Below are positions 38,530 through 46,006 of a stretch of 64,000 bases of DNA, one piece after another. Position numbers and translations under genes: made by a program. The notes below the pieces were generated by a model, which saw only the letters and a list, made by a program, of their open reading frames with translations, ran no database searches and was not told where the DNA came from. Origin of the DNA: DASSFZ01 sp036514635 (lineage in GTDB: Bacteria; Chloroflexota; Anaerolineae; Fen-1058); contig DATBWU010000155.1 of assembly GCA_036514635.1 (NCBI GenBank), positions 1 through 64,000 of the forward strand, written 5' to 3'. Positions within the stretch are counted from its first letter, which is position 1; every line of letters begins with the position of its first letter.

Positions 38530-39510
38530 ATGAATTCGCTGCTGTACGTGTTCTTCGATGGCATCGGCCTTGGCCCGGACTCCGATGACAATCCTCTGGC
38601 CCGGGCCGATACCCCCCATGTTCGTGCGCTGATCGGCCGGGCGCTGATCGATGGCCCGGATGTCGCACGCGATGGCCTGCTGTTTCGTGGCATCGACGCG
38701 ACACTGGGGGTGGACGGTCTGCCGCAATCGGCCACCGGGCAGACGGCGCTGTTCACCGGCGTCAACGCGGCACACGCCGCCGGCATGCACATCGCGACTT
38801 ATCCTACCGCTCCGCTGCGCGCGATCCTCGCGGAGCACAGCCTGTTCAAGCGCGCCGCCGACGCGGGCCGCCGCGTGACATTCGCCAATCCATTTCACGC
38901 CATTTACTGGCAGGCGGTTCAAGAGGGGCGCATCAAACTGTCGGCCACCACGCTGGCGATTCAAGCTGCCGGCGTCGCCTTCCGTGACCTCGCCGATCTA
39001 GAGCGTGGCGAAGCCGTGTTCTGGGACATCACACACGAGGTCGCGCAGCTAGGGCGACCGTTACGTGCGATACGTTCTGGCCACAAGGGCAAATCGATGG
39101 AGCCAGCCGGGACGGAACCGGTGCGAGACGACCGCTTCCCCATTCCGCCGATTACACCCGAAGAAGCCGGACGCCGCCTGGCGGCGCTGGCTGCTACTCA
39201 CGATGTGACGCTCTACGAATCCTTCCTCACCGATCTGGCCGGTCACCGCCGGCTGCCGATCGCGCCTGAGCAGATCATCGCTACCGTCGATGCGTTCATC
39301 GGCGCAATCGTGCGCCGCCGCGCCGCGCACACGACACTCGTCCTCACCAGCGATCACGGCAACCTCGAAACCCGAGCGTTCAAGGGACACACACGCAATC
39401 GCGTGCCGCTGCTCGTCGTCGGCCCGGCCGTCGATCATTTCCGGGAGGTGCGAGACATCACCCAGATCGCGCCGGCTATCCTCCGCGCGCTCGATGTGCC
39501 CATCGCCTGA
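38530..39510 (+). CDS. Alkaline phosphatase superfamily metalloenzyme
   Basis: 326 residues. Metal-binding motifs of the superfamily: FFDGIGLGP near the N-terminus (Asp9), nucleophile region SATGQTALFTG (about 68-78), TSDHGNLE and HTRNRVPLLVVGP at the C-terminus. The family includes phosphoglycerate mutase iPGM-like and phosphopentomutase-like enzymes, but this short form has no assigned substrate. TATACT ends 7 nt before ATG 38530, suggesting a leaderless transcript. Confidence 0.85.
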   Translation: MNSLLYVFFDGIGLGPDSDDNPLARADTPHVRALIGRALIDGPDVARDGLLFRGIDATLGVDGLPQSATGQTALFTGVNAAHAAGMHIATYPTAPLRAILAEHSLFKRAADAGRRVTFANPFHAIYWQAVQEGRIKLSATTLAIQAAGVAFRDLADLERGEAVFWDITHEVAQLGRPLRAIRSGHKGKSMEPAGTEPVRDDRFPIPPITPEEAGRRLAALAATHDVTLYESFLTDLAGHRRLPIAPEQIIATVDAFIGAIVRRRAAHTTLVLTSDHGNLETRAFKGHTRNRVPLLVVGPAVDHFREVRDITQIAPAILRALDVPIA

Positions 39511-39518
39511 GGACTGTT

Positions 39519-39608
39519 CAGGTGACCGGCACTTCGACGCCTGGCAAGTATAGTCTTCCTTAAGTGCGAGGAGCGCTGCGAGAGGCCACCCAAGTGCCGG
39601 CCACCTAT
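39519..39608 (+). repeat. Inverted repeat GTGACCGGCACTTCG ... AAGTGCCGGCCACC
   Basis: Arms AGGTGACCGGCACTT (about 39520-39534) and AAGTGCCGGCCACCT (about 39591-39605). Second copy of the family at 30804-30862, with a longer, unrelated loop. Confidence 0.85.
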
Positions 39609-39621
39609 CACACAGTTTCAT

Positions 39622-39671
39622 CCGTGCATCACAAGGGTAATGCACGGAACATGCAACACTTCGGGTATAAT
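39622..39671 (+). promoter_or_regulatory. Leaderless promoter with inverted-repeat operator candidate
   Basis: CCGTGCAT (39622-39629) and ATGCACGG (39640-39647) form an 8-bp inverted repeat with a 10-bp gap. Its right half overlaps the expected -35 of the TATAAT at 39666-39671. The ATG follows the -10 by 8 nt. Confidence 0.45.
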
Positions 39672-39679
39672 CCTCGCTG

Positions 39680-40750
39680 ATGAATCGCCACCTGGGCCGC
39701 GCGGTCTTGATCCTGGTTTTGCTGTGGCTGATCGGCTGGCGCGCTGCGCTCACGTCGGCGCAGACACCGACGCCCACTGCGCGGACGCCCATTCCCCTCG
39801 TCAACCTGCTGCAGAACCCATCGTTCGAAGACGAGTCTGACGCATGGGATGGTTATCGTGAAGTACGCACCTCGAAAGGCTGGCGTGCCTGGTGGATGGA
39901 GCGCGAAGGCGACGTGGGCTACATCCTGCGCCGGCCCGAATGCAAGTCGGCCCATCACTTCGTCTTCGCCAATCGCGTCAAATCGGGCGAGTACGCGCAG
40001 CAGTGCTTCACGTCCTTCGGCACGCACGACATGGGCCTGTATCAGCAGGTCAAGGTGAAGTCGGGGCAGGTGCTGCTCTTTTCAATCTGGACACAGGTGT
40101 GGTCAACCAGCACAGGCAACCCGGACGTATCGGAGTTGCCGGGCAACGTCAGAGTCTCCATCGGCATCGATCCGACGGGCGGCAGCGATCCCTTCTCGCC
40201 GATTGTCCATTGGTCGCCCGAAATTGAGGCGTACGATCGCTGGCACTTTCAGTTCGTTCAAGAGGTCGCCCAGAGTGACGTGGTCACGGTATTCACACGC
40301 TCGCGGGCCGAGTTCGCCGTGCGCAACAACGATGTGTATTGGGACGAGGCCGGGCTGGTGGATGCCGATCAGGTCGTCGCGCTGCAACTGACGCCGATTC
40401 CGACGGCCACACCTAAACCGACGCCGACGCTCGGCCCCGAATCGATCCTGTACGCGCCCCCGGTCACCGACACACTGCGGATCATCGCCGCGCGTTTCGG
40501 CGTCGACTTCAAGAAAGTGGCGTTGTCCAATCGCGTGCCGGGGAATGTGGCGGTGCAGCCTGGCCTGCCGGTGATCATCCCCGGCGGACAGGAGCGCCAT
40601 GCGACGCGCGGAACGTACGTCGTGCCGCCCGGCGAGACGCTCGACTCGATCGCGGCGAGATTTCAATTTCAGACCGTCGAGCTGGCCTTGCTCAATCGCC
40701 GTTTCGGGCCGGGCATCACCTGGCCGGGTGAGACGCTGATCCTGCCGTGA
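39680..40750 (+). CDS. Secreted protein with a carbohydrate-binding-like domain and two divergent LysM modules
   Basis: 356 residues. A signal peptide ends near TSAQT (28-30). A jelly-roll-like domain (LLQNPSFEDESDAWDGY to DVYWDEAGLVDAD, about 42-230) resembles the partial protein at the window start. A TPTATPKPTPT linker is followed by two LysM-like repeats (TLRIIAARFGVDFKKVALSN, and VVPPGETLDSIAARFQF), the first lacking the usual YxVqxGD beginning. It probably binds the cell envelope. The promoter may be controlled through an inverted repeat. Confidence 0.8.
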   Translation: MNRHLGRAVLILVLLWLIGWRAALTSAQTPTPTARTPIPLVNLLQNPSFEDESDAWDGYREVRTSKGWRAWWMEREGDVGYILRRPECKSAHHFVFANRVKSGEYAQQCFTSFGTHDMGLYQQVKVKSGQVLLFSIWTQVWSTSTGNPDVSELPGNVRVSIGIDPTGGSDPFSPIVHWSPEIEAYDRWHFQFVQEVAQSDVVTVFTRSRAEFAVRNNDVYWDEAGLVDADQVVALQLTPIPTATPKPTPTLGPESILYAPPVTDTLRIIAARFGVDFKKVALSNRVPGNVAVQPGLPVIIPGGQERHATRGTYVVPPGETLDSIAARFQFQTVELALLNRRFGPGITWPGETLILP

Positions 40751-40884
40751 CGAAGGACGAATGACGAACGACGAAGGACGAATAACGAAGGACCAATGAG
40801 AGAACTCTCCTTACGTCTTTGGTCTTTCGTCTTTGGTCTTTCGTCTTTGGTCTTTCGTCCTTCGTCTTCGGTCTTTCGCTATCA
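40751..40884 (+). repeat. Period-7 palindrome (GACGAAG ... GTCTTTG/GTCTTTC)
   Basis: The left arm is GACGAAGGACGAATGACG with further units. The right arm has GTCTTTGGTCTTTCGTCTTT units, all in a 7-bp register. It ends 4 nt before the DUF192 start codon. Confidence 0.85.
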
Positions 40885-40887
40885 AAC

Positions 40888-41250
40888 ATGAAATTCGTCA
40901 AAGTCGTCAACGCGAGAAATGAAACGCTGCTGTCGCGGGTGAAGTGGTGCGACACGTTCGGAGCGCGCCTGCGCGGCTTGACATTTCGCGCGCCACTCGC
41001 GCCCGACGAAGGGCTGATCCTGGTCGAGCCGCGCGCCAGCGTCGCAGGGACAAGCATTCACATGTTCTTCGTCAGCTTCGCCATCGCCGCCGTCTGGCTC
41101 GGCGACGATCGGCGGATAGTACATTCGGCACTTGCGCGCCCGTGGCGACCCTATTATGCTTCACCTCGACCGGCACGCTACGTCCTGGAAGGTCCGCCGA
41201 ACCTGCTGGAGCGCATTACCGTTGGCGATGTGCTGAGATTCGAGGAATAA
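40888..41250 (+). CDS. DUF192 family protein
   Basis: 120 residues. DUF192 motifs: ARLRGLTFRAPLAPDEGLIL near residues 28-48, SIHMFFVSFAIAAVWLGDD at about 60-78 and the C-terminal LLERITVGDVLRF. DUF192 is a small beta-barrel of unknown biochemical role, often secreted; no signal peptide is seen here. ATG 40888 directly follows GTCTTTCG repeat units, with no Shine-Dalgarno sequence. It lies between two cell-wall LysM genes, but the functional link is unproven. Confidence 0.85.
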   Translation: MKFVKVVNARNETLLSRVKWCDTFGARLRGLTFRAPLAPDEGLILVEPRASVAGTSIHMFFVSFAIAAVWLGDDRRIVHSALARPWRPYYASPRPARYVLEGPPNLLERITVGDVLRFEE

Positions 41251-41282
41251 GATCGTGGAATGCTTACGCCATCAGAGAATTA

Positions 41283-41357
41283 GGGGACACGGATTTACAC
41301 GGAACACACGGATCAATAAATCACATCCGGGCTCATCCGTGTTCATCCGCGTCCTAT
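41283..41357 (+). repeat. Palindromic repeat, GGACACGGATTTACACGGA type
   Basis: Left arm GGACACGGATTTACACGG, right arm GGCTCATCCGTGTTCATCCG. It belongs to the same design as 14856-14925 (9-bp units). It overlaps the 5' end of the M23 peptidase gene. Confidence 0.8.
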
Positions 41358-42613
41358 TGATTATTTTTATCGCCCTCGTTCCACTTGCGCCGGCCGCCGC
41401 GCAATCCAACACATCGACGGTCTACGTCGTGCAGCCCGGCGATACGCTCTTCAGCATCGCGCGCCGATTCAACATCTCGGTCACCGAACTCGCGCAGTAC
41501 AACGGCCTGCTGAATCCCAACCTGATCTACGTCGGGCAGGAGATCAAGATTCCCGCGTCGGGGTCGCGCGCCACACCCTCGAGCACGCCCGCACTCGGCG
41601 TGCCCGGCGCGACCTATCGTGTCCATGTCGTTCAGCCGGGCGAGAATCTGTTCCGCATCGCGCTCAAGTACGGCGTCAGTGTGCAGTCGATTGCCAACGC
41701 GAACAACCTCGCCAACACATCGCTGATCTTTGTCGGCCAGCAGTTGAGCATCCCCGCCGCCGGAGATGCGCCGGTCGCTGCGCCAAGCGTTCCCCTGCCC
41801 GATCCATTCCTGTCCTTCAACATCAGCCCGCTGCCGGTGGCGCAAGGCGACATCGTTCTCGTCAGGGTTCGCACGCGCGAGCCGGTCACGCTGGACGGTG
41901 TGTTCATCGACTGGGCTATCCCGTTTGCCCTGGAAGGCGACATCTACTACGGCCTCGTCGGCGTGTCGGCCAACCCGGTGAATGGGCCGCAGCTCGGCAT
42001 CTATCCGCTCAGCGTCACCTCGACCGACGCGAACGGCGCGCAGGTCACGATCTCGGCCAGCGTGCAAGTGACGGCGGGCCGCTACAATTCCGAATACATC
42101 GACCTGCCGCCCGATCGGCAGGCGCTGCTCGACCCGCAGCTTCTCGCCGCCGAGCGCGAGAAACTCGCCGCCGTGTGGACGATCTTCAACCCGGCGCGCT
42201 ACTGGAACGGCCCCTTCGCGCTGCCGATTCAGGATTTTACCAAGATCAGCTCGCCCTTCGGCACACGCCGATCGTACAACGGCGGCCCGCTCAGTTCGTA
42301 TCACGAGGGCACCGACTTCTCGGCCAAGACGGGCACGCCGGTCTACGCGCCCGCGAAGGGGGTCGTCGTGCTGGCCGAGCCGCTGATCGTGCGCGGCAAC
42401 GCCATCGTCATCGACCACGGCTGGGGCGTGTTTACCGGCCTCTACCACCTGTCGGAGATCGATGTCACCGTCGGCCAGCAGGTGAAGCAGGGTGATTTCA
42501 TTGGCCGCGTCGGCGGCACAGGCCTGTCGACCGGCCCACACCTGCATTGGGACATCCGCATCCGCAGCCTCAACGTCGATCCGCTGCAATTGACCCGGCA
42601 GGCGCTGCCCTGA
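41339..42613 (+). CDS. Secreted M23 peptidase with two LysM domains
   Basis: From GTG 41339 the product starts with VFIRVLLIIFIALVPLAPAA, an excellent signal peptide. Two LysM repeats follow (VYVVQPGDTLFSIARRFNI, RVHVVQPGENLFRIALKYGV). The C-terminal LytM/M23 zinc endopeptidase domain has HEGTDF (HxxxD), then VIDHGWGVFTGLYHL and HLHWDI (HxH). It probably cleaves peptidoglycan cross-links or regulates amidases. The start codon lies inside the right arm of a palindromic repeat. A GTG at 41255 would add 28 residues of repeat translation before the signal and is rejected. Confidence 0.9.
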   Translation: MFIRVLLIIFIALVPLAPAAAQSNTSTVYVVQPGDTLFSIARRFNISVTELAQYNGLLNPNLIYVGQEIKIPASGSRATPSSTPALGVPGATYRVHVVQPGENLFRIALKYGVSVQSIANANNLANTSLIFVGQQLSIPAAGDAPVAAPSVPLPDPFLSFNISPLPVAQGDIVLVRVRTREPVTLDGVFIDWAIPFALEGDIYYGLVGVSANPVNGPQLGIYPLSVTSTDANGAQVTISASVQVTAGRYNSEYIDLPPDRQALLDPQLLAAEREKLAAVWTIFNPARYWNGPFALPIQDFTKISSPFGTRRSYNGGPLSSYHEGTDFSAKTGTPVYAPAKGVVVLAEPLIVRGNAIVIDHGWGVFTGLYHLSEIDVTVGQQVKQGDFIGRVGGTGLSTGPHLHWDIRIRSLNVDPLQLTRQALP

Positions 42614-42614
42614 A

Positions 42615-42652
42615 ATAAGAATCCCGGTTTCTGCGAGAAACCGGGATTCTCT
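42615..42652. terminator. Strong hairpin between convergent genes
   Basis: AGAATCCCGGTTTC-TGCG-AGAAACCGGGATTCT: a 14-bp stem just after the M23 gene and 17 bp before the end of the minus-strand DUF2007 gene. No long T-run on either strand, so termination may be weak. The AAACCGGG hairpin is a type that recurs in many genomes. Confidence 0.6.
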
Positions 42653-42668
42653 CGCTGACTCGCTGATT

Positions 42669-42947
42669 CTATCGACCCTCTTGCTCATCGAAGTCAACAA
42701 CATCCTCGTCCCCACCCACCTCAATCAACTCTCGCGCTTCCTCGGCGCGCTCGATCGGCACCAGCACGCGTACCTCGCCCAGCCCGTCGAACGTCATACC
42801 CATGCCAGCTCCTACGGCCTCATAGTCGAGCACGGCCGGAATGCCTGAGGCTTCCAGGCGGCCTTTGATCACCTGCGCGCTCAACAACCCCGACGCGCGA
42901 TACACGACCTGCAGCCCTTCCCGCTTTACATTTCTTGGCCCGAACAT
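42669..42947 (-). CDS. DUF2007 family small protein
   Basis: 92 residues: VVYRASGLLSAQVIKGRLEASGIPAVLDY and VRVLVPIERAEEARELIE match the DUF2007 putative signal-transducing family (a small beta-alpha-beta domain). The acidic C-terminus DEDVVDFDEQEGR is unconserved. Function unknown. GGGAGG lies just upstream of ATG 42947, a good ribosome-binding site, and a TATACT (42991-42986) may be its -10 box. Confidence 0.75.
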   Translation of the reverse strand: MFGPRNVKREGLQVVYRASGLLSAQVIKGRLEASGIPAVLDYEAVGAGMGMTFDGLGEVRVLVPIERAEEARELIEVGGDEDVVDFDEQEGR

Positions 42948-43044
42948 CTTACCTCCCTACTCCCACACCTCCAGACTGCGTAGACAGTATAGCACACCCG
43001 CACAGCCGACGTTTGCCGCACACTGATCTCGCAGCCACTTGTGG

Positions 43045-43050
43045 TATAAT
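43045..43050 (+). promoter_or_regulatory. -10 box TATAAT upstream of the 43100 gene
   Basis: Perfect TATAAT without a recognisable -35 at 16-18 bp. It predicts a start near 43057. Confidence 0.4.
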
Positions 43051-43099
43051 CCCGCGCAGCAACCTTCGAATGCGGTACCCCGCAGGAGTGCCTTTCACA

Positions 43100-44656
43100 G
43101 TGATTCAGCGCGCTACACAATCGCCTGACTACTGGACGCAGAAGTTCACCGTTCAGACAGATGACCTCGATTACCTGCTCAATCTTTTCCTGGATGACGA
43201 GCTGCCCCGCACTGCGGACGAATTAGCTTTGGAGTTGGTGCGCTATCGCTGCCAGCGCGAAGAAGCCGCGCTCAGCCGCGAATTGATCAAGGGCATACTG
43301 TACCAGCCGAAGGATAGCTACAGCCCGGGCCAGCAGATTGTCTTTCCCGCGCTCCAGTTCGCCGTCGGCAAAGTCCTCGCCGTGCGCAACGGCGTCAACC
43401 CGGAAATCGGCCCGTTCAAAGTGATGCGCGTCGAAATGGGAGACGGTCGCACGCGAGACTTCGCCGCCGAATATCCCGTGCCGCATCATCTCAACATCGA
43501 CAGCCACCTGGCGCAAGAGCAGTCGTTGTTATCGCCCGAGGAAATCTTCTCGCGTCATAGCAAGTTGGTCGTGGAGCAGCTCGCACACAAATTGGAGCAG
43601 ACACCCGACCTGGTGTCCATCGCTGGCAAGTGGTTCCCGCGTGGCCTGATCCCCGACATGAACGTCGGCCATCTCAACTTGGCCGAAGCCGTGCTCGACA
43701 TGAACGGTGGCGGCCCGCTGCCCACCGAGTCGTTGCTCAAAGATATCGGGTTACCGTCGCAGATCAACCGCCCGCTGCAAACCTTCTCGCTCAATTACGC
43801 GCTGTACAAAGATGAACGCTTCGACGAAGTAGGCCCGGCCGGCGAAGTGATGTGGTTTCTGCGCCGCCTCGAGCCACCCGAAGTGCTGTATCAGCCGCCG
43901 CGCCTGATCGCCGTCGATGTGCCCTACGATCGGTCGCGCCTGGATCCGCCCCTGCTGCGCATCGAGCGCGAGATCGACGACGAACTGTCCAATATCCCCG
44001 CACCCGATGAGGCGATCGACGAACTCACCTTCGTGCTCACCTATCCGCACCGGCGCGTCGGAACGCTGCCGCTGTCGCCGCGCATTGCCAAGCTGTTCCC
44101 CACGGGGCGCACGCCTCGTATCCGTTTCATGTTCGAGGACGCGCGCACGGGGCAGCGCTGGCCGGGTTGGGTCGTGCGCGAGCACCGGTATGCCTTCGGA
44201 CTCGACACCTGGTACGAGGCCAACGAAGTGCCGGCCGGCGCATACGTGGAGATTCGGCGCAGTCGCGAGCCGGGCGTGATCGAAATCGACCTGCAGGGTC
44301 GCCGCCCCAAGCGCGAATGGGTGCGCGTGGCGCAGGTCAAAGACCGGCGCATCACGTTCGAGATGCTCAAGAAGCAGATCGCCTGCGATTACGATGAGCA
44401 AATGATCCTCGCCGTCGATCGCCCGGCGGAGTTCGACGAGGCGTGGCTGCGCGCCGAGAACCGCTCGCTGCGCGATTGGATCGGCGACATTTTCCCCGAA
44501 CTCGCCAAACTCAGCCCACAGGGAACCGTGCACGCCAAGACACTCTACACCGCCGTCAACGCCGTGCGGCGCATCGCTCCCGGCCCACTCTTCGCCGAAT
44601 GGAGCGTGCATCCGGCCGTGCGCATGGTCGGTGACGGATACGCCATCGTGCGGTGA
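43100..44656 (+). CDS. Conserved hypothetical protein of about 520 residues
   Basis: I do not recognise the family. From GTG 43100 (AGGAG 11 nt upstream) it is 518 residues; ATG 43070 would give ten more. Mixed alpha/beta, no signal peptide, no membrane segment, no P-loop or metal motif. Notable segments: YWTQKFTVQTDDLDYLLNLFLDDELP at the start, and a C-terminal half with WVVREHRYAFGLDTWYEANEVPAGAY suggesting a beta-barrel. It precedes the 149-residue unknown at 44747, and the N-terminal helical part of that protein looks similarly specialised. Transcription or chromosome-associated roles are guesses only. Confidence 0.7.
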   Translation: MIQRATQSPDYWTQKFTVQTDDLDYLLNLFLDDELPRTADELALELVRYRCQREEAALSRELIKGILYQPKDSYSPGQQIVFPALQFAVGKVLAVRNGVNPEIGPFKVMRVEMGDGRTRDFAAEYPVPHHLNIDSHLAQEQSLLSPEEIFSRHSKLVVEQLAHKLEQTPDLVSIAGKWFPRGLIPDMNVGHLNLAEAVLDMNGGGPLPTESLLKDIGLPSQINRPLQTFSLNYALYKDERFDEVGPAGEVMWFLRRLEPPEVLYQPPRLIAVDVPYDRSRLDPPLLRIEREIDDELSNIPAPDEAIDELTFVLTYPHRRVGTLPLSPRIAKLFPTGRTPRIRFMFEDARTGQRWPGWVVREHRYAFGLDTWYEANEVPAGAYVEIRRSREPGVIEIDLQGRRPKREWVRVAQVKDRRITFEMLKKQIACDYDEQMILAVDRPAEFDEAWLRAENRSLRDWIGDIFPELAKLSPQGTVHAKTLYTAVNAVRRIAPGPLFAEWSVHPAVRMVGDGYAIVR

Positions 44657-44697
44657 CGCGAAGCGCCGCACGGCCACGACGCCAGGGCAATCGGTGG

Positions 44698-44736
44698 TAT
44701 AATCACCCGCGGTCGAGACGACCGCGAGTTTTTTTT
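44698..44736 (+). terminator. Hairpin plus T8, with an overlapping -10 box
   Basis: CGCGGTC-GAGAC-GACCGCG (44708-44726), then eight T's (44729-44736): an intrinsic terminator for the preceding gene. A TATAAT at 44698-44703 just ahead would start transcription inside the hairpin, so the next gene may carry it at its 5' end. Confidence 0.7.
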
Positions 44737-44746
44737 AGGGACGTCA

Positions 44747-45196
44747 ATGATGAGTACACCAGGCCACAAGCTATCGCGCTTGATCAGACCGACGCTCGAC
44801 ACGCCGTTTCATATCGATTTCGATTGGTGGGGAAAAGACGGGCGCGACTTGCGCGCCTACCTGCTCAGCCAGATTCCGCCCGACATGCGCGATGCGTATG
44901 CCGAGCTAAACGGCGAAGCGCTGGTCGACGTGGTCAATGCGGAAAGCGGCGAAGTCAAGCAGGAAGATGGCTTGTTGTCGCGCGTGCGATCACTGGCCAG
45001 GCAGCAATCCGACTTCGTCACCGCGCACACCTCGATCGTCGACGCGATATTCCGCACGTTCTTGATCAACGATAACCAGCCGCTCACCGCCTACGAGCTG
45101 TCTCGCCGCATCAATCGCGACGCCGGTTTGATCTTGCGCACGCTGGCCGGTGGACAGGTGTACAAGGGATTGCGCCCCTACATCGAAAAAGGCTGA
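44747..45196 (+). CDS. Small conserved hypothetical protein
   Basis: 149 residues, unrecognised. N-terminal segment PFHIDFDWWGKDGRDLRAYL, middle helix-rich region, and a C-terminal winged-helix-like stretch (VDAIFRTFLINDNQPLTAYELSRRI, then AGLILRTLAGGQVYKGLRPY) that could bind nucleic acid. AGGG 6-7 nt before ATG 44747 may serve as Shine-Dalgarno sequence. Its stop is 2 nt before the MoaD-like gene, so these are co-transcribed. The proximity to 43100 suggests a functional pair; no function is assigned. Confidence 0.7.
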   Translation: MMSTPGHKLSRLIRPTLDTPFHIDFDWWGKDGRDLRAYLLSQIPPDMRDAYAELNGEALVDVVNAESGEVKQEDGLLSRVRSLARQQSDFVTAHTSIVDAIFRTFLINDNQPLTAYELSRRINRDAGLILRTLAGGQVYKGLRPYIEKG

Positions 45197-45198
45197 GC

Positions 45199-45474
45199 GT
45201 GCGCGTCCAGGTGAAACTGCACGCTATTCTGCGTGATTATCGCCCGCCCGGCTTCAAGGGCGATGTGTTGAACGTCGTTGTGGAGGAAGGCGCGACGGTG
45301 CTGACCGCCATCGAACACCTGGGCATCCCGCGCAAGGTGCTGCACGCTGCCTTTCTCAACGATCAACAAGTGGGCGTGGACGCGACGCTCAAAGAGGGTG
45401 ACTTTCTCAGGCTCTTCCCGCCGGTGGTGGGCGGTTCCTCAGCCTCGCCCCGGCTGAGCCAGGGGAGCGGGTGA
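45199..45474 (+). CDS. MoaD/ThiS family sulfur-carrier-like protein
   Basis: 91 residues from GTG 45199, two bases after the previous stop. A beta-grasp ubiquitin-like fold is indicated by VQVKLHAILRDY, VEEGATVLTAIEHLGIP and the C-terminal LKEGDFLRLFPPVVGG. In sulfur carriers the Gly-Gly must be terminal; here 12 residues (SSASPRLSQGSG) follow, so it needs trimming or does not carry sulfur. Such genes often accompany tungsten/molybdenum oxidoreductases, and an aldehyde ferredoxin oxidoreductase lies 1.5 kb downstream. Confidence 0.8.
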   Translation: MRVQVKLHAILRDYRPPGFKGDVLNVVVEEGATVLTAIEHLGIPRKVLHAAFLNDQQVGVDATLKEGDFLRLFPPVVGGSSASPRLSQGSG

Positions 45475-45475
45475 G

Positions 45476-45913
45476 ATGCGCATCTTCCTCGCCGGCATCA
45501 TGCAAGGCTCGCGCCGCGAGAGGGGCATCGCGTCGCAAGAGTATCGTGCGCAGTTGGCGCAGGTGCTGCGCCAGCACCTCGACGATACACAGATCATCGA
45601 TCCCTTCACCTTGCATCCCGAGAGCGTCGATTACTCCTTCGAGGCGGGCCGGAAGACCCTGCTGGAAATGGCCGAGGCGGCCGGTCGGGCCGACGCGCTG
45701 GTGGCCTTCGTGCCGGAAGCCAGCATGGGGACCGCTATCGAAATCTGGGAAGCGTATCGCCATCAGCGTCCCATTTTCATCATCTCGCCGCTGCGCGAGA
45801 ACTGGGTCATCCGCTTCTTGTCGACGCGCGTGTTCGAAACGCACGAGGAGTTCATCGGCTTCGTCGCATCCGGCGAGTTCCAACGCGCCATCCAGTCGCA
45901 ATCGCCCCCGTAG
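45476..45913 (+). CDS. Nucleoside 2-deoxyribosyltransferase-like protein
   Basis: 145 residues. The N-terminus MRIFLAGIMQGSRRERG and DALVAFVPEASMGTAIEIWEAY fit the Rossmann-like nucleoside 2-deoxyribosyltransferase family; the Glu of MGTAIE is the position of the catalytic acid. Substrate uncertain. GGGGAG upstream of ATG 45476 is a good ribosome-binding site, and the start is 2 nt past the previous stop. Its last three codons and TAG stop lie within tRNA-Arg (45904-45913), so tRNA processing would cut the message end. Confidence 0.75.
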   Translation: MRIFLAGIMQGSRRERGIASQEYRAQLAQVLRQHLDDTQIIDPFTLHPESVDYSFEAGRKTLLEMAEAAGRADALVAFVPEASMGTAIEIWEAYRHQRPIFIISPLRENWVIRFLSTRVFETHEEFIGFVASGEFQRAIQSQSPP

Positions 45914-45976
45914 CTCAATGGATAGAGCACCTGCCTTCTAAGCAGTAGGTTGTGGGTTCGAGTCCCGCCGGGGGCG
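45904..45976 (+). tRNA. tRNA-Arg (TCT)
   Basis: Acceptor GCCCCCG/CGGGGGC, anticodon loop CTTCTAA (TCT, reads AGA), T-arm GTGGG/CCCGC. Positions 27-43 form a C-T mismatch in the anticodon stem. No encoded CCA. The TAG at positions 8-10 is also the stop codon of the upstream gene; there is no promoter of its own, so it is co-transcribed. Confidence 0.93.
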
Positions 45977-46006
45977 CCTGTTCCTGAAGGTCTACATCTT
46001 GGAGGC

